This document shows positions 1 to 7,917 of a stretch of DNA of 35,438 nucleotides, piece by piece. The notes beneath the pieces are model-generated. The model did not search any database and was not told the DNA's origin. It worked only from the letters and a program-made list of their open reading frames with translations. The translations under genes were made by a program, and so were the position numbers. Each line of letters begins with the position of its first letter. Position 1 is the first letter of the stretch. This DNA comes from SKVR01 sp037441525 (GTDB lineage Bacteria > Bacteroidota > Bacteroidia > Bacteroidales > UBA7960). The stretch spans positions 1 through 35,438 of the forward strand of contig JBBISA010000043.1 in assembly GCA_037441525.1 (NCBI GenBank), in the 5' to 3' direction.

Positions 1-71
1 CAGCATTATCTAATTGCATTTATGAGTGTTTACACAATCTTTTTTATACTACCATATAGAAATAATTGTAG

Positions 72-749
72 CTATTCGTGTAAAACCTGCAAAATTACCG
101 TATTGAGATTTTCAATAGCTTTGGGTATGCTCCACCGGTCATTATCTCCTTGCTCAACGTAGTTTGAAATGGCCCTTAATTGAGCACAAGGGATACCTTC
201 TGAAAAACAGGCAAAAAAGAAGGCCGCTCCTTCCATACTTTCTATATCAGGATTGGTGTTTTTTCTGATTTTCTCGATGCTCTTATTGGTTGTATGAACA
301 CGGTTAACGGTAATACTCCGGGCTGTGCGCAAATTGTTTATGATTTTGCTGTTAATGGGCGTGTCATTGATAATCTCGCCATCCTTGTATGGAAAAAAAT
401 TCTCTTCCAGCAGTTTAAGATCAATCAGCGACAGAAGGTATTCGCCTTGTTCATCGCCGATACCTGGAAACCTGTCGTGGGTAATGTGCACCACTTCGCC
501 CAGCTCGAAATTGCGGTTAAAACTTCCCGCAATTCCCAGGTTGAATGCAGCATCATACTGATGACGTGCCAGTACTTTTCCCATCAGAAATGCCGTAGGT
601 ACCATACTAACCCCGGTTATCAGCACATCAATATGTATATTCCTGTATTTGTAACAGTTGGTGAATGCATCTATGCGCTGCTCGAAATGCAGATGCGACA
701 GGAGGGGTTTTATTTCAAGTGATGTTGCCGAAACGATCAATATTTTCAT
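72..749 (-). CDS. mqnB: Futalosine hydrolase (MqnB)
   Basis: Probable futalosine hydrolase, the cytoplasmic nucleosidase that releases hypoxanthine from futalosine in the alternative (futalosine) route to menaquinone. The 225-residue product has the nucleoside phosphorylase/MTA-SAH nucleosidase fold signature: an N-terminal MKILIVSAT strand, the glycine-rich NLGIAGSFN segment, ESMEGAAFFFACF (the glutamate expected to contact the ribose) and the late AISNYVE stretch that normally carries the catalytic acid region. I chose the ATG at 749 because the reading frame upstream adds 14 residues that do not belong to the fold; there is no Shine-Dalgarno, as usual in this phylum. It stands alone on the minus strand. 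MTA/SAH nucleosidase is the alternative family, but the short, divergent active-site region fits MqnB better. Confidence 0.85.
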   Translation of the reverse strand: MKILIVSATSLEIKPLLSHLHFEQRIDAFTNCYKYRNIHIDVLITGVSMVPTAFLMGKVLARHQYDAAFNLGIAGSFNRNFELGEVVHITHDRFPGIGDEQGEYLLSLIDLKLLEENFFPYKDGEIINDTPINSKIINNLRTARSITVNRVHTTNKSIEKIRKNTNPDIESMEGAAFFFACFSEGIPCAQLRAISNYVEQGDNDRWSIPKAIENLNTVILQVLHE

Positions 750-852
750 TTTTGCAGAAATAAGGGTTTTCAGCCGTAAAAATACAAACATTCTTATTTT
801 GTAAGGATGATTTTTAAGAAACTAAAGACTTTCGGAAGGCAAATAAGGATTT

Positions 853-898
853 TGACAAAAACAATAATGGGAATAACTCTTCTCGAATTACTCCCATT
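853..898 (-). terminator. Intrinsic terminator of the minus-strand RNA
   Basis: Arms 866-876 and 888-898 form an 11-bp stem around an 11-nt loop. On the minus strand the stem is followed by a U-rich run (ATTGTTTTTGTC, 865-854). One pair is a G-U wobble on the minus strand and an A-C mismatch on the plus strand, and the plus-strand 3' flank has no T-run. The hairpin therefore terminates leftward transcription, although no protein gene lies immediately to its right on that strand. Confidence 0.75.
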
Positions 899-1572
899 CA
901 CACATAAAAACTTTCGTTTTTTGCCGTGGCAGGCTACTGTTATTCTGGCCGACTGCCTTTTTCCTGCACCTTGCGGCACCTGATATTGCAGCCCATGGCA
1001 TTTAAATACATCCGGCTAAGGACATATTTTCTTGCTGTCCGCTCACCAAACCTGGCGGGATGGCTTTCCGGACTGAAGTGTCGGGTTCAGGGCTTCATGG
1101 CGTTTTGTTCGGGTCTTTCTGCGGTTCATTTGCAGGGATTTCCTTTCGGTTATCGTGCTTTTGGGTCAACAGTTTTTCAGGAACAAAAAGATTCACGAGG
1201 CTTGCACCATTTGCCCGAGGGCTCGGGTACATCAGTTATCAGCTTCCGTACTTTTCATTTCACAACACCTTCCCAGAGGTTGGCTTTGCAATTTGTTCTC
1301 CTTGTCGACCCTGCCTTGCGGTTTGGTCGTTTTGGAATAGTTTCGGATTTGATTGAACTGCCTTCGACTCAATGCCTTAAAGAACGCTTAGCGGCTTAGG
1401 GCGTATGACCGGTTTTACTGTCGTGGAAACCTTTCGGTTTTTCATTTCAGCGAAACCGGACTTCGGCTCCCTCGACAAGCGAACCTTTCGGTTCGGGTGA
1501 TTAGGTTGGAGCTCAGCTAAGAACTTTTGCCTTCTCCTTGCTTTTGGAAGCGGTCTTTTATCGCTCACCTGC
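853..1572 (-). ncRNA. Candidate large structured non-coding RNA (~700 nt, unassigned family)
   Basis: No protein family is visible here, but the minus strand looks like a complete RNA gene: a Bacteroidota promoter just upstream (1578-1609), a G+C-richer body, and an intrinsic terminator at 853-898. The minus-strand RNA can form CGAACC-GAAA-GGTTCG (1480-1495), AAACC-GAAA-GGTTT (1427-1440), a GACC/GGTC hairpin capped by CC-GCAA-GG (1307-1328) and GTGCC-GCAA-GGTGC (966-979), all with GNRA loops. A further hairpin CCCGA/TCGGG lies at 1214-1227. Long-range pairings are possible between 1472-1479 and 1301-1308 (8 bp) and between the 5' end 1567-1572 and 929-934 (6 bp). Two stems contain pairs that are G-U wobbles only on the minus strand and A-C mismatches on the plus strand, which assigns the strand. 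Conserved RNase P, tmRNA and group II domain V motifs were looked for and not seen. Boundaries are estimates. Confidence 0.5.
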
Positions 1573-1577
1573 TGATT

Positions 1578-1609
1578 CAAATATACAATCAAAAAAATGC
1601 AGAAATCAA
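1578..1609 (-). promoter_or_regulatory. Promoter of the candidate RNA (TTG-21-TATATTTG)
   Basis: On the minus strand TATATTTG (1585-1578) matches the Bacteroidota -7 element TAnnTTTG exactly. A TTG (1609-1607) lies 21 bp upstream, inside the 17-23 bp spacing described for Flavobacterium. The start of transcription would be near 1572, just where the G+C-rich structured segment begins. The only ORF reading in from here starts upstream of that point, so it could not be translated from its own ATG. Confidence 0.6.
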
Positions 1610-1625
1610 GTTTTTTGAATCGTTT

Positions 1626-1658
1626 TTATCCACGCTGTTTCCACATAGCTTTTCAACA
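1626..1658 (+). other. Cluster of DnaA-box-like 9-mers
   Basis: Three 9-mers in the same orientation resemble the DnaA box TTATCCACA: TTATCCACG at 1626-1634 (8 of 9), GTTTCCACA at 1637-1645 (7 of 9) and TTTTCAACA at 1650-1658 (7 of 9). Their starts are 11 and 13 bp apart, close to one helical turn. Weaker relatives occur at 1726-1734 and 1780-1788 in the A+T-rich DNA that follows up to 1910. This could be a DnaA-responsive site or part of an origin. With one good match the call is tentative. Confidence 0.25.
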
Positions 1659-1910
1659 ATTGTTAATATCTTCAATGGTCTGAATAAAAATTCATTGACC
1701 CTTAAAATAACCTAAGAAGCTCAAGTTATTAACAATCATCACAGGTTCGATATTAACATATTTTTCATGAAAACAGACTTTATCAACCCTGAAATTGCTG
1801 CCTTTTAACATTTATTTTTCCTTTCAGTGCAACATTGACCTTTTGTTTTCTGTTTTAAATGCGCTTTATTTTTCGAACTTTGTGCGTTTTTTCATTTAAA
1901 CTTAAATAAT

Positions 1911-4316
1911 TTGAGAACAAGATATTTATACCTGGCAGGCGTTCTACTGATAATATTTGCGCATACGGCGTTGGGCAATAATAAAACGGCCAGTATTTTG
2001 GTTAACGACCTTCAGAACAGCCCCCTGGCCGGGGCCACTGTGCACCTTACAAGGGCTGATGACTCCACGAGGGTTTCACGCATTAGCGACCAGAACGGAA
2101 GTGCTGTATTTGAACGGTTAAGGGAAGGCGTTTATATGCTAAATGTAACCTATATAGGATTTGCGCCCTACGAAAAAACCATTTTTATCAGAAATGAACA
2201 GGAACGGTTTACCGCCAAACTTAGTGAGGACATGGTAACCCTGGGTGAAGTAACGGTAATTGCCCGCCGCCCATTAATAAGGCAGGATGGGGATAAAATG
2301 ATTATTGACCCCGAACCCATGGCAGCTTTAAGCACCAATACCCTTGAGATACTTGAAAGTACCCCCGGTTTGTTTGTTGATCAGGATGGCGGAATTTTTC
2401 TCAGTAATGCTACTCCAGCTGCAATTTACATCAACGGCCGTGAGCAAAAAATGAGCAGTCAGGATATAAATACAATTCTGCGAAGCCTTCCCCCGTCGAG
2501 CGTTGAGCGAATAGAAGTAATCAGAACCCCTTCGGCCCGGTATTCTGCATCAGCATCGGGTGGAATTGTAAATATTATCCTGAAAAAGGGTTACCAGGTT
2601 GGCCGGTTTGGTTCGCTTACCACAGGGCTGAATCAGGGTTTTTATGGAAATCAATTCCTTGGAGTTTCTTTTAACAACAGTGGCTCAAAATCTACGAGCT
2701 ATATCAATATTAATTATAACAGTAACAACCTGCTCGAGGAATTAAATTCGGAAAGATTGCTCAATGCCGATGCCAGTTTGTTCCAGAATGCCCGCACACG
2801 CCGCAAAAGTCATCAGGCATATACCGGCTATGGATTAAGTTATGATATAACCGAAAAAACCCGTTTTAGTTATGACGGGCGAATCAATGGCAGCTTGCCC
2901 GGTTCTGATTCAAGAAATATGAACTTTATCAGAAATCCTGAAAATATTGACATCAGCCGCTCGAGTAACTCCGTTGAAAGCAGTTCTACTTTTCTTAGTA
3001 TTCAACAAGATCTCGGATTAACCTTCACATTAGATTCATTGGGCTCTGAATGGGACCATAAATTCAGCTATTCTTTTAACCGTAGCAACAGTTTTCAGGA
3101 CTATCGCAACGAGTCTTTATTTCCCAATTCAGCAATGTTGATGGGCGAAGGAGACAATGCTCAAAACCGCCATTATTTGCAATTCCAGTCCGACCTTACT
3201 TTTAACCTTCCGTGGGAGTTTTTGCTCGAAACCGGTATCAATACAAGTTATCAGCAATACCAGAGTAATACCGATTATCAGTTTAACATTAACGGTAATT
3301 TAACCCCCGACCCTTTTCGCACCACCGCATTTAATTACAATGAGAATATTAACGCCGCTTATGTGCAGCTTTCAAGGCCCTTGCCATTTAAGCTATTATT
3401 GAAAACGGGTGTCAGGATGGAGCATACCAATATGAAGGGGGCTCAAACCATACCCGTGGATACCAGTTTTGTGTTTAACAGAGCCGATTGGTTTCCCTAT
3501 GCCTATCTGAGCCGTCCTCTGTTTGCTATTTCAGGCTTCGAACTGATGAGTTTCCTGATTTACCGCAAAACTATCACCCGACCTGGATACCAAAGTCTGA
3601 ACCCTTACGTGAATTATCTTGACCAGTTTTTGTATGAAGTCGGGAACCCTGGCCTGAAGCCTCAGTTTGCCGATAATATTGAGATAAACATCAGCATCAA
3701 CGAAATGCCCCTTTTCGCGGTAGGGCAAAACTATACCCGTGATATATTCAGTCAGGTGGTTTACCAGGATGCCAATGATAGCCGCGTAACAGTTAGAACC
3801 TATGATAATCTGGGGAAAAGCAAGGAGACCTATTTCAGGGCCATAGCAGGAATTCCTCCCGGAGGCAGGTATTTCTTTGCCGCCGGAGCCCAGTATAATC
3901 TTAATGAATTTAATGGTTTCTACGAAGGTTTACCATTTTCATACAACCGGGGCAGCTGGCGGTTCTTTACATTCCATCTGCTCCGGCTTGCAAAGGAAAC
4001 AAGGTTAAATGTGAGTGGTTTTATGATGACCCGCGGGCAATTTAACTTTTACGAACTTAATACTTTCGGACAACTGAATGTATCTCTCAACCAGACATTC
4101 CTTAATCAAAGGCTTACCATTACATTGAGTGCCCGCGATGTGTTGCGCACCATGAAAAACGAATTTACCCTAAATCAGGGAAATATAAGTACTACGGGCT
4201 ATCGATATACAGATAATCAGCGATTTGGAGTTAATATTCGGTACACCTTCGGTATTTCTAATCGTAACGAAAGACAGAATAATATGTTCCAGTTCGAAAA
4301 TGGAGATGACAATTAA
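1911..4316 (+). CDS. Outer-membrane TonB-dependent receptor-like beta-barrel protein
   Basis: An 801-residue outer-membrane protein of the 'outer membrane beta-barrel family' (OMP_b-brl_3 type). A signal peptide (residues 1-22, ending HTALG) is followed by a CarboxypepD_reg-like domain (about 25-115; LAGATVHLTRADDS, GVYMLNVTYIGF), a plug domain (about 120-235; AAIYINGREQKMSSQDI and the SSVERIEVIRTPSARY/GGIVNIILKKG pattern typical of plugs) and a long barrel of alternating strands to the C terminus. Substrate import or export of an unknown ligand is the family-level inference. No SusD partner follows, so it is not a Sus-type glycan pair. The frame has no ATG near the signal peptide: it opens with TTG at 1911, and no in-frame ATG lies upstream to about 1850. 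A terminator closes the gene. Confidence 0.85.
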   Translation: MRTRYLYLAGVLLIIFAHTALGNNKTASILVNDLQNSPLAGATVHLTRADDSTRVSRISDQNGSAVFERLREGVYMLNVTYIGFAPYEKTIFIRNEQERFTAKLSEDMVTLGEVTVIARRPLIRQDGDKMIIDPEPMAALSTNTLEILESTPGLFVDQDGGIFLSNATPAAIYINGREQKMSSQDINTILRSLPPSSVERIEVIRTPSARYSASASGGIVNIILKKGYQVGRFGSLTTGLNQGFYGNQFLGVSFNNSGSKSTSYININYNSNNLLEELNSERLLNADASLFQNARTRRKSHQAYTGYGLSYDITEKTRFSYDGRINGSLPGSDSRNMNFIRNPENIDISRSSNSVESSSTFLSIQQDLGLTFTLDSLGSEWDHKFSYSFNRSNSFQDYRNESLFPNSAMLMGEGDNAQNRHYLQFQSDLTFNLPWEFLLETGINTSYQQYQSNTDYQFNINGNLTPDPFRTTAFNYNENINAAYVQLSRPLPFKLLLKTGVRMEHTNMKGAQTIPVDTSFVFNRADWFPYAYLSRPLFAISGFELMSFLIYRKTITRPGYQSLNPYVNYLDQFLYEVGNPGLKPQFADNIEINISINEMPLFAVGQNYTRDIFSQVVYQDANDSRVTVRTYDNLGKSKETYFRAIAGIPPGGRYFFAAGAQYNLNEFNGFYEGLPFSYNRGSWRFFTFHLLRLAKETRLNVSGFMMTRGQFNFYELNTFGQLNVSLNQTFLNQRLTITLSARDVLRTMKNEFTLNQGNISTTGYRYTDNQRFGVNIRYTFGISNRNERQNNMFQFENGDDN

Positions 4317-4357
4317 AAACTGGAGTTAATTTATTAGAAAAAATCTAACGAATAGTT

Positions 4358-4389
4358 CAGGTCCGTGAATACTGGGCCTGATTTATTAT
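4358..4389 (+). terminator. Intrinsic terminator after the outer-membrane receptor
   Basis: CAGGTCC (4358-4364) pairs with GGGCCTG (4374-4380) in a 7-bp stem with one G-T wobble and a 9-nt loop, followed by the T-rich ATTTATTATTTTT. It separates the receptor gene from the downstream protease gene. Confidence 0.65.
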
Positions 4390-4481
4390 TTTTGGTCGTA
4401 TCTATTATTAAAATATCAAGAATACTTTTTGCAACAATCAGAGAAGTAACATCAAGATTTTAAACCCTTAAACATGCAATT

Positions 4482-7400
4482 ATGCTTAAATTTTTTCAAA
4501 ACACGATGAGTGCCCTGCTATTGACCGTGCTTTGGCCAGTGGCATTATTTGCCCACGAAGATGCCCGGTTGATGCGTTACCCCGACATCAATGGCGACCA
4601 GATTGTTTTTGTGTATGCCGGCGATATCTGGACAGTAAATGCTTCGGGTGGTGATGCCCGCCAGCTTACATCGCATAAAGGCCTTGAGCTTTTTCCAAAA
4701 ATTTCGCCCGATGGCCGCTGGATAGCATTCTCTGCCGAATACACCGGTAGCAGGCAGGTGTATGTGATGCCCTCGCAAGGGGGCACTCCCAAACAACTTA
4801 CCTGGTACAATGATGTGGGTCCGCTGCCTCCACGCGGAGGATTCGACTATGTGGTGATGGGCTGGACCAACGACAGCAAGAAGGTGCTGTTCAGGGGCAA
4901 TCGCACCGAATATGGCGACCGCATGGGTCGTTATTTTTTGGTAAGCACTGATGGCGGACTTGAAGAGTCATTACCAATCCCTTATGGTGGTTTTGCTGAC
5001 CTTTCGCCCGATAATACAAAACTGGCCTTTGTGCACATTGACCGTGAGTTTCGCACCTGGAAACGCTACAAAGGTGGGCGGGCATCTAATATTCATATTT
5101 ACGACCTGAAAAACAATACATCAGAAAGAATTACCGACTGGGTGGGCACCGACCATATTCCAACCTGGTATAAGGATAAAATCTATTTTGCATCTGACCG
5201 CGATTTGTGGCTGAATATCTACAGTTACGATACCAATACCAAAGAAACAAAACAACTTACTTTTCACAACCGTTTCGATGTTATGTGGCCTGCGGGGAGC
5301 AATGGTCAGCTGGTTTATGAAGTGGGTGGGCAGCTTTTCCGGCTCAACCTTAATTCGGGGCAGGAACTAAGGGTGGTAGTAAACATCCGTTATGACAACC
5401 AGCTTACGTTGCCCTATTTTAAAAATGTAAAGGACAATATACATAGTATGGCTATATCTCCCTCCGGGAATCGGGTGCTTTTCGATGCTCGGGGAGATAT
5501 TTTTTCGGTACCGGCAGGCGATGGTACTGTTCAAAATCTTACCAGAAGCCAGGGCGTACGGGAAGTTTTTCCTGCCTGGTCGCCCGATGGGAAATTCATA
5601 GCCTGGTATTCAGACCAAACCGGCGAATATGAACTGTATCTTGCTGAAAACAAGGAAAACGCGCATCCCAGGCAAATTACCAAAGGCTCCAAAGGATGGA
5701 AATATCAGGCAAAATGGTCGCCCGATAGTCGTTATCTGGTGTTTTTCGACAGAAGCATGAAGCTGCAGTTGCTCAACGTAAACAACGGTTCCCTTACCAT
5801 TATTGACCAGCCTGGGAATGCAGAATTACTGCAATATAACTTTTCGCACGATTCGCGATGGATTACCTATGTAAACAGCAATTCAAACGGTCAAAGCTCA
5901 ATATGGGTTTATAATATTGAAACGAGAAGAAAAGACCGCCTTACCGACCCTACCTTCAACGACAGCAATCCTGTATTTTCGGCCTGCGGCAATTATATTT
6001 ACTTTACTTCCAACCGAGATTTTAATCTTGTTTTCTCCTCCTTTGAGTTCAATTACCTTTACAACAACGCCACACGCATTTATGCTGTTCATCTTACCAA
6101 TAGCAGTCCACGCCTGTTCGAGCCAAGGGAAACAACCGAACCTGCATCAACCACACCATCAACCAAAAAAGAGAGGGTGGAAATTGATGTGGCTAATGCT
6201 AATCGACGTATTGTGGCATTTCCATTGAATTCGGGAAGTTACTGGGGGCTTCAGGTAGTTGAAGGGGGGTTGGTTTATTTTAACGACACAGGGATGAACC
6301 TTTACAAAATAGCTGACCAGAAAAACGAAGTTATTATGAATGGCATCAGGAATGGGATTGTGTCGGCCGATGGTAAGAAATTTCTTTACCCGAACCGGGG
6401 CGACTACGGAGTGGCAGACTTAAGGCCAAATCAGAATGCCGGCGAGGGCAAGCTAAACCTTGATAATCTAACCCTGCGCATTGAACCCCGTAGTGAATGG
6501 GGACAGATTTTTAGGGATGGATGGCGCATTTACCGTGATTTCTTTTACGTTGCAAACCTACATAATGTTGATTGGGATGGTTTCTATGCAAAGTATTCGG
6601 AGATCGTTCCTTTTGTAAACCATCGATTCGATTTGGATTATATTTTTGGAGAAATAATTGCCGAAACCAACACCGGCCACGCCTATGTTGAGTATGGAGA
6701 TTTTGAAAAGGTAGAAAGGGTGCAAAACGGACTTTTGGGAGCGGAACTGAATCCAGATATACGAAACAATCGCTTCATCATTAGTAAAATATATGAAGGC
6801 GAAAACTGGAATGAATCGCGAAGGTCGCCACTTACCATGCAGGGGATTGCTGTTAAGGATGGCGATTATTTAATAGCCATTGAAGGCAACAACGTAACCA
6901 CGGCCGACAATCCCTACCGGTTTCTTGAAAACAGGGTAAATGTTGCCACCCGCATCACGGTTAGCGACCGGCCCGATGGAAGGAATGCACGCACCTATAC
7001 CATTCATCCTATTGCCAGCGAGGGCGAACTGAAGTATCTCGACTGGGTGAATACCCGTCGTGCCATGGTCGAAAAGTTATCGGGGGGGCGAATTGGCTAT
7101 ATTCACGTTCCAAACACGTCGCAGGACGGAAACCGTGAACTTCATCGCGGAATGTATGCCTATCATGACAAAGAAGCTCTGATAATTGATGAACGATTCA
7201 ATGGCGGTGGGTTTATACCCGATCGCATGGTTGAGTTGCTCAGTCGCCAAACCCATGCAAGGTGGCACATGCATGGCCGCGACCCAATGAGTACTCCAGG
7301 AGTTGCCCACAATGGACCCAAAGCAATGCTAATTAACCAGTATTCATCATCGGGGGGCGATGCTTTTCCCTATTTCTTCCGTCAGAAAAACCTGGGAACT

Positions 7401-7712
7401 ATTATCGGAACCCGCACCTGGGGTGGCCTTGTTGGAATGACCGGAAATGCCCGGCTGGCCGATGGTGGCTACATTGGTGTGCCCCGGTTTGGTATTTATA
7501 ACCAGGATGGCGAGTGGATTATTGAAGGTATTGGTATTTATCCCGATATTGAAGTGTACGATGAGCCACATTTGGTTGCCGCAGGTAAAGACCCTTCATT
7601 GGAAAAAGCAATAGAAGTGCTTCTGAAACAACTCGAGGAGAATCCTCCGCGTTCGTGGAAAGCACCCACAGACCCCGACCGGTCGAAATGGATAGAGGTT
7701 GAAATTGAATAA
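4482..7712 (+). CDS. Tricorn-like S41 family peptidase
   Basis: A 1076-residue exported serine protease related to tricorn. Signal peptide (residues 1-24, ...ALFAHED), then a six- to seven-bladed PD40/WD40-like propeller (about 30-330) and a second propeller (about 320-640) with repeated SPDGRWIAF, SPDSRYLVF and SACGNYIYF blades, a PDZ domain (about 755-850; QGIAVKDGDYLIAIEGNNV) and a C-terminal S41 catalytic domain. His733 in TNTGHAYVEY matches the tricorn catalytic histidine, and Ser957 in SSSGGDAFPYFF is the likely nucleophile. Full length for the family. The role is degradation of peptides, by inference in the periplasm. It has its own upstream and downstream terminators, so it is probably monocistronic although it follows an outer-membrane receptor. 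Confidence 0.9.
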   Translation: MLKFFQNTMSALLLTVLWPVALFAHEDARLMRYPDINGDQIVFVYAGDIWTVNASGGDARQLTSHKGLELFPKISPDGRWIAFSAEYTGSRQVYVMPSQGGTPKQLTWYNDVGPLPPRGGFDYVVMGWTNDSKKVLFRGNRTEYGDRMGRYFLVSTDGGLEESLPIPYGGFADLSPDNTKLAFVHIDREFRTWKRYKGGRASNIHIYDLKNNTSERITDWVGTDHIPTWYKDKIYFASDRDLWLNIYSYDTNTKETKQLTFHNRFDVMWPAGSNGQLVYEVGGQLFRLNLNSGQELRVVVNIRYDNQLTLPYFKNVKDNIHSMAISPSGNRVLFDARGDIFSVPAGDGTVQNLTRSQGVREVFPAWSPDGKFIAWYSDQTGEYELYLAENKENAHPRQITKGSKGWKYQAKWSPDSRYLVFFDRSMKLQLLNVNNGSLTIIDQPGNAELLQYNFSHDSRWITYVNSNSNGQSSIWVYNIETRRKDRLTDPTFNDSNPVFSACGNYIYFTSNRDFNLVFSSFEFNYLYNNATRIYAVHLTNSSPRLFEPRETTEPASTTPSTKKERVEIDVANANRRIVAFPLNSGSYWGLQVVEGGLVYFNDTGMNLYKIADQKNEVIMNGIRNGIVSADGKKFLYPNRGDYGVADLRPNQNAGEGKLNLDNLTLRIEPRSEWGQIFRDGWRIYRDFFYVANLHNVDWDGFYAKYSEIVPFVNHRFDLDYIFGEIIAETNTGHAYVEYGDFEKVERVQNGLLGAELNPDIRNNRFIISKIYEGENWNESRRSPLTMQGIAVKDGDYLIAIEGNNVTTADNPYRFLENRVNVATRITVSDRPDGRNARTYTIHPIASEGELKYLDWVNTRRAMVEKLSGGRIGYIHVPNTSQDGNRELHRGMYAYHDKEALIIDERFNGGGFIPDRMVELLSRQTHARWHMHGRDPMSTPGVAHNGPKAMLINQYSSSGGDAFPYFFRQKNLGTIIGTRTWGGLVGMTGNARLADGGYIGVPRFGIYNQDGEWIIEGIGIYPDIEVYDEPHLVAAGKDPSLEKAIEVLLKQLEENPPRSWKAPTDPDRSKWIEVEIE

Positions 7713-7835
7713 TTTACCCGGATTTGTCTAAATAGAAGTCGCATTATCAATAACTTAAAATTTTAAATATTAATAACGGTCATTGGAAAAAACGGTCAAA
7801 GACAAATTTGGGATTAATTTTGCCCTGATTAAAAA

Positions 7836-7864
7836 ATGGTTCCGGATCGGAGCCATTTTTTTTT
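7836..7864 (+). terminator. Strong (bidirectional) intrinsic terminator
   Basis: ATGGTTCC (7836-7843) and GGAGCCAT (7849-7856) form an 8-bp stem with one wobble and a 5-nt loop. It is preceded by an A-run and followed by eight Ts. It ends the protease transcript 124 bp after the stop codon and sits inside the long frame that runs into the radical-SAM gene, which is one reason to reject that upstream start. Confidence 0.85.
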
Positions 7865-7877
7865 ATCTTAAGGGGAT

Positions 7878-7885
7878 TAGCTTTG
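7878..7885 (+). promoter_or_regulatory. -7 promoter element for the radical-SAM gene
   Basis: TAGCTTTG matches TAnnTTTG exactly and lies 13 bp after the terminator T-run and 32 bp before the ATG at 7918. There is no clear TTG at the -33 position, where the sequence is the T-tract of the terminator. The arrangement predicts a short 5' leader of about 25 nt. Confidence 0.45.
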
Positions 7886-7917
7886 ATTACCAGATAATCA
7901 CGGCTTTTAGCCCTGTT

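Noticed and set aside
86..99. A 14-bp sequence shared with 16228-16241
   Set aside because: One copy is in mqnB coding sequence, the other upstream of uvrA; no flanking similarity or mobility signs, so chance is the simplest explanation.
926..1399. A 157-codon plus-strand open frame and two further open frames over the same DNA
   Set aside because: All three plus-strand frames are open in the same place, none has a recognisable domain or start context, and the composition fits structured RNA. I call this the minus-strand RNA instead.
853..1572. RNase P RNA, tmRNA or a group II intron as the identity of the RNA
   Set aside because: I looked for the RNase P GAGGAAAGTCC core and ACAGAAA, for the tmRNA ends and a tag peptide like ENNYALAA, and for a domain V hairpin; none is present. 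A computer search could still overturn this.
1377..1592. A 71-codon minus-strand ORF rich in Arg, Lys and Pro
   Set aside because: Its ATG lies upstream of the TATATTTG element, so the codon would not be in the transcript; the product resembles no family.
7783..7917. Upstream TTG start adding 45 residues to the radical-SAM protein
   Set aside because: The extension crosses a strong terminator and precedes a -7 element; family homology starts just after 7918.
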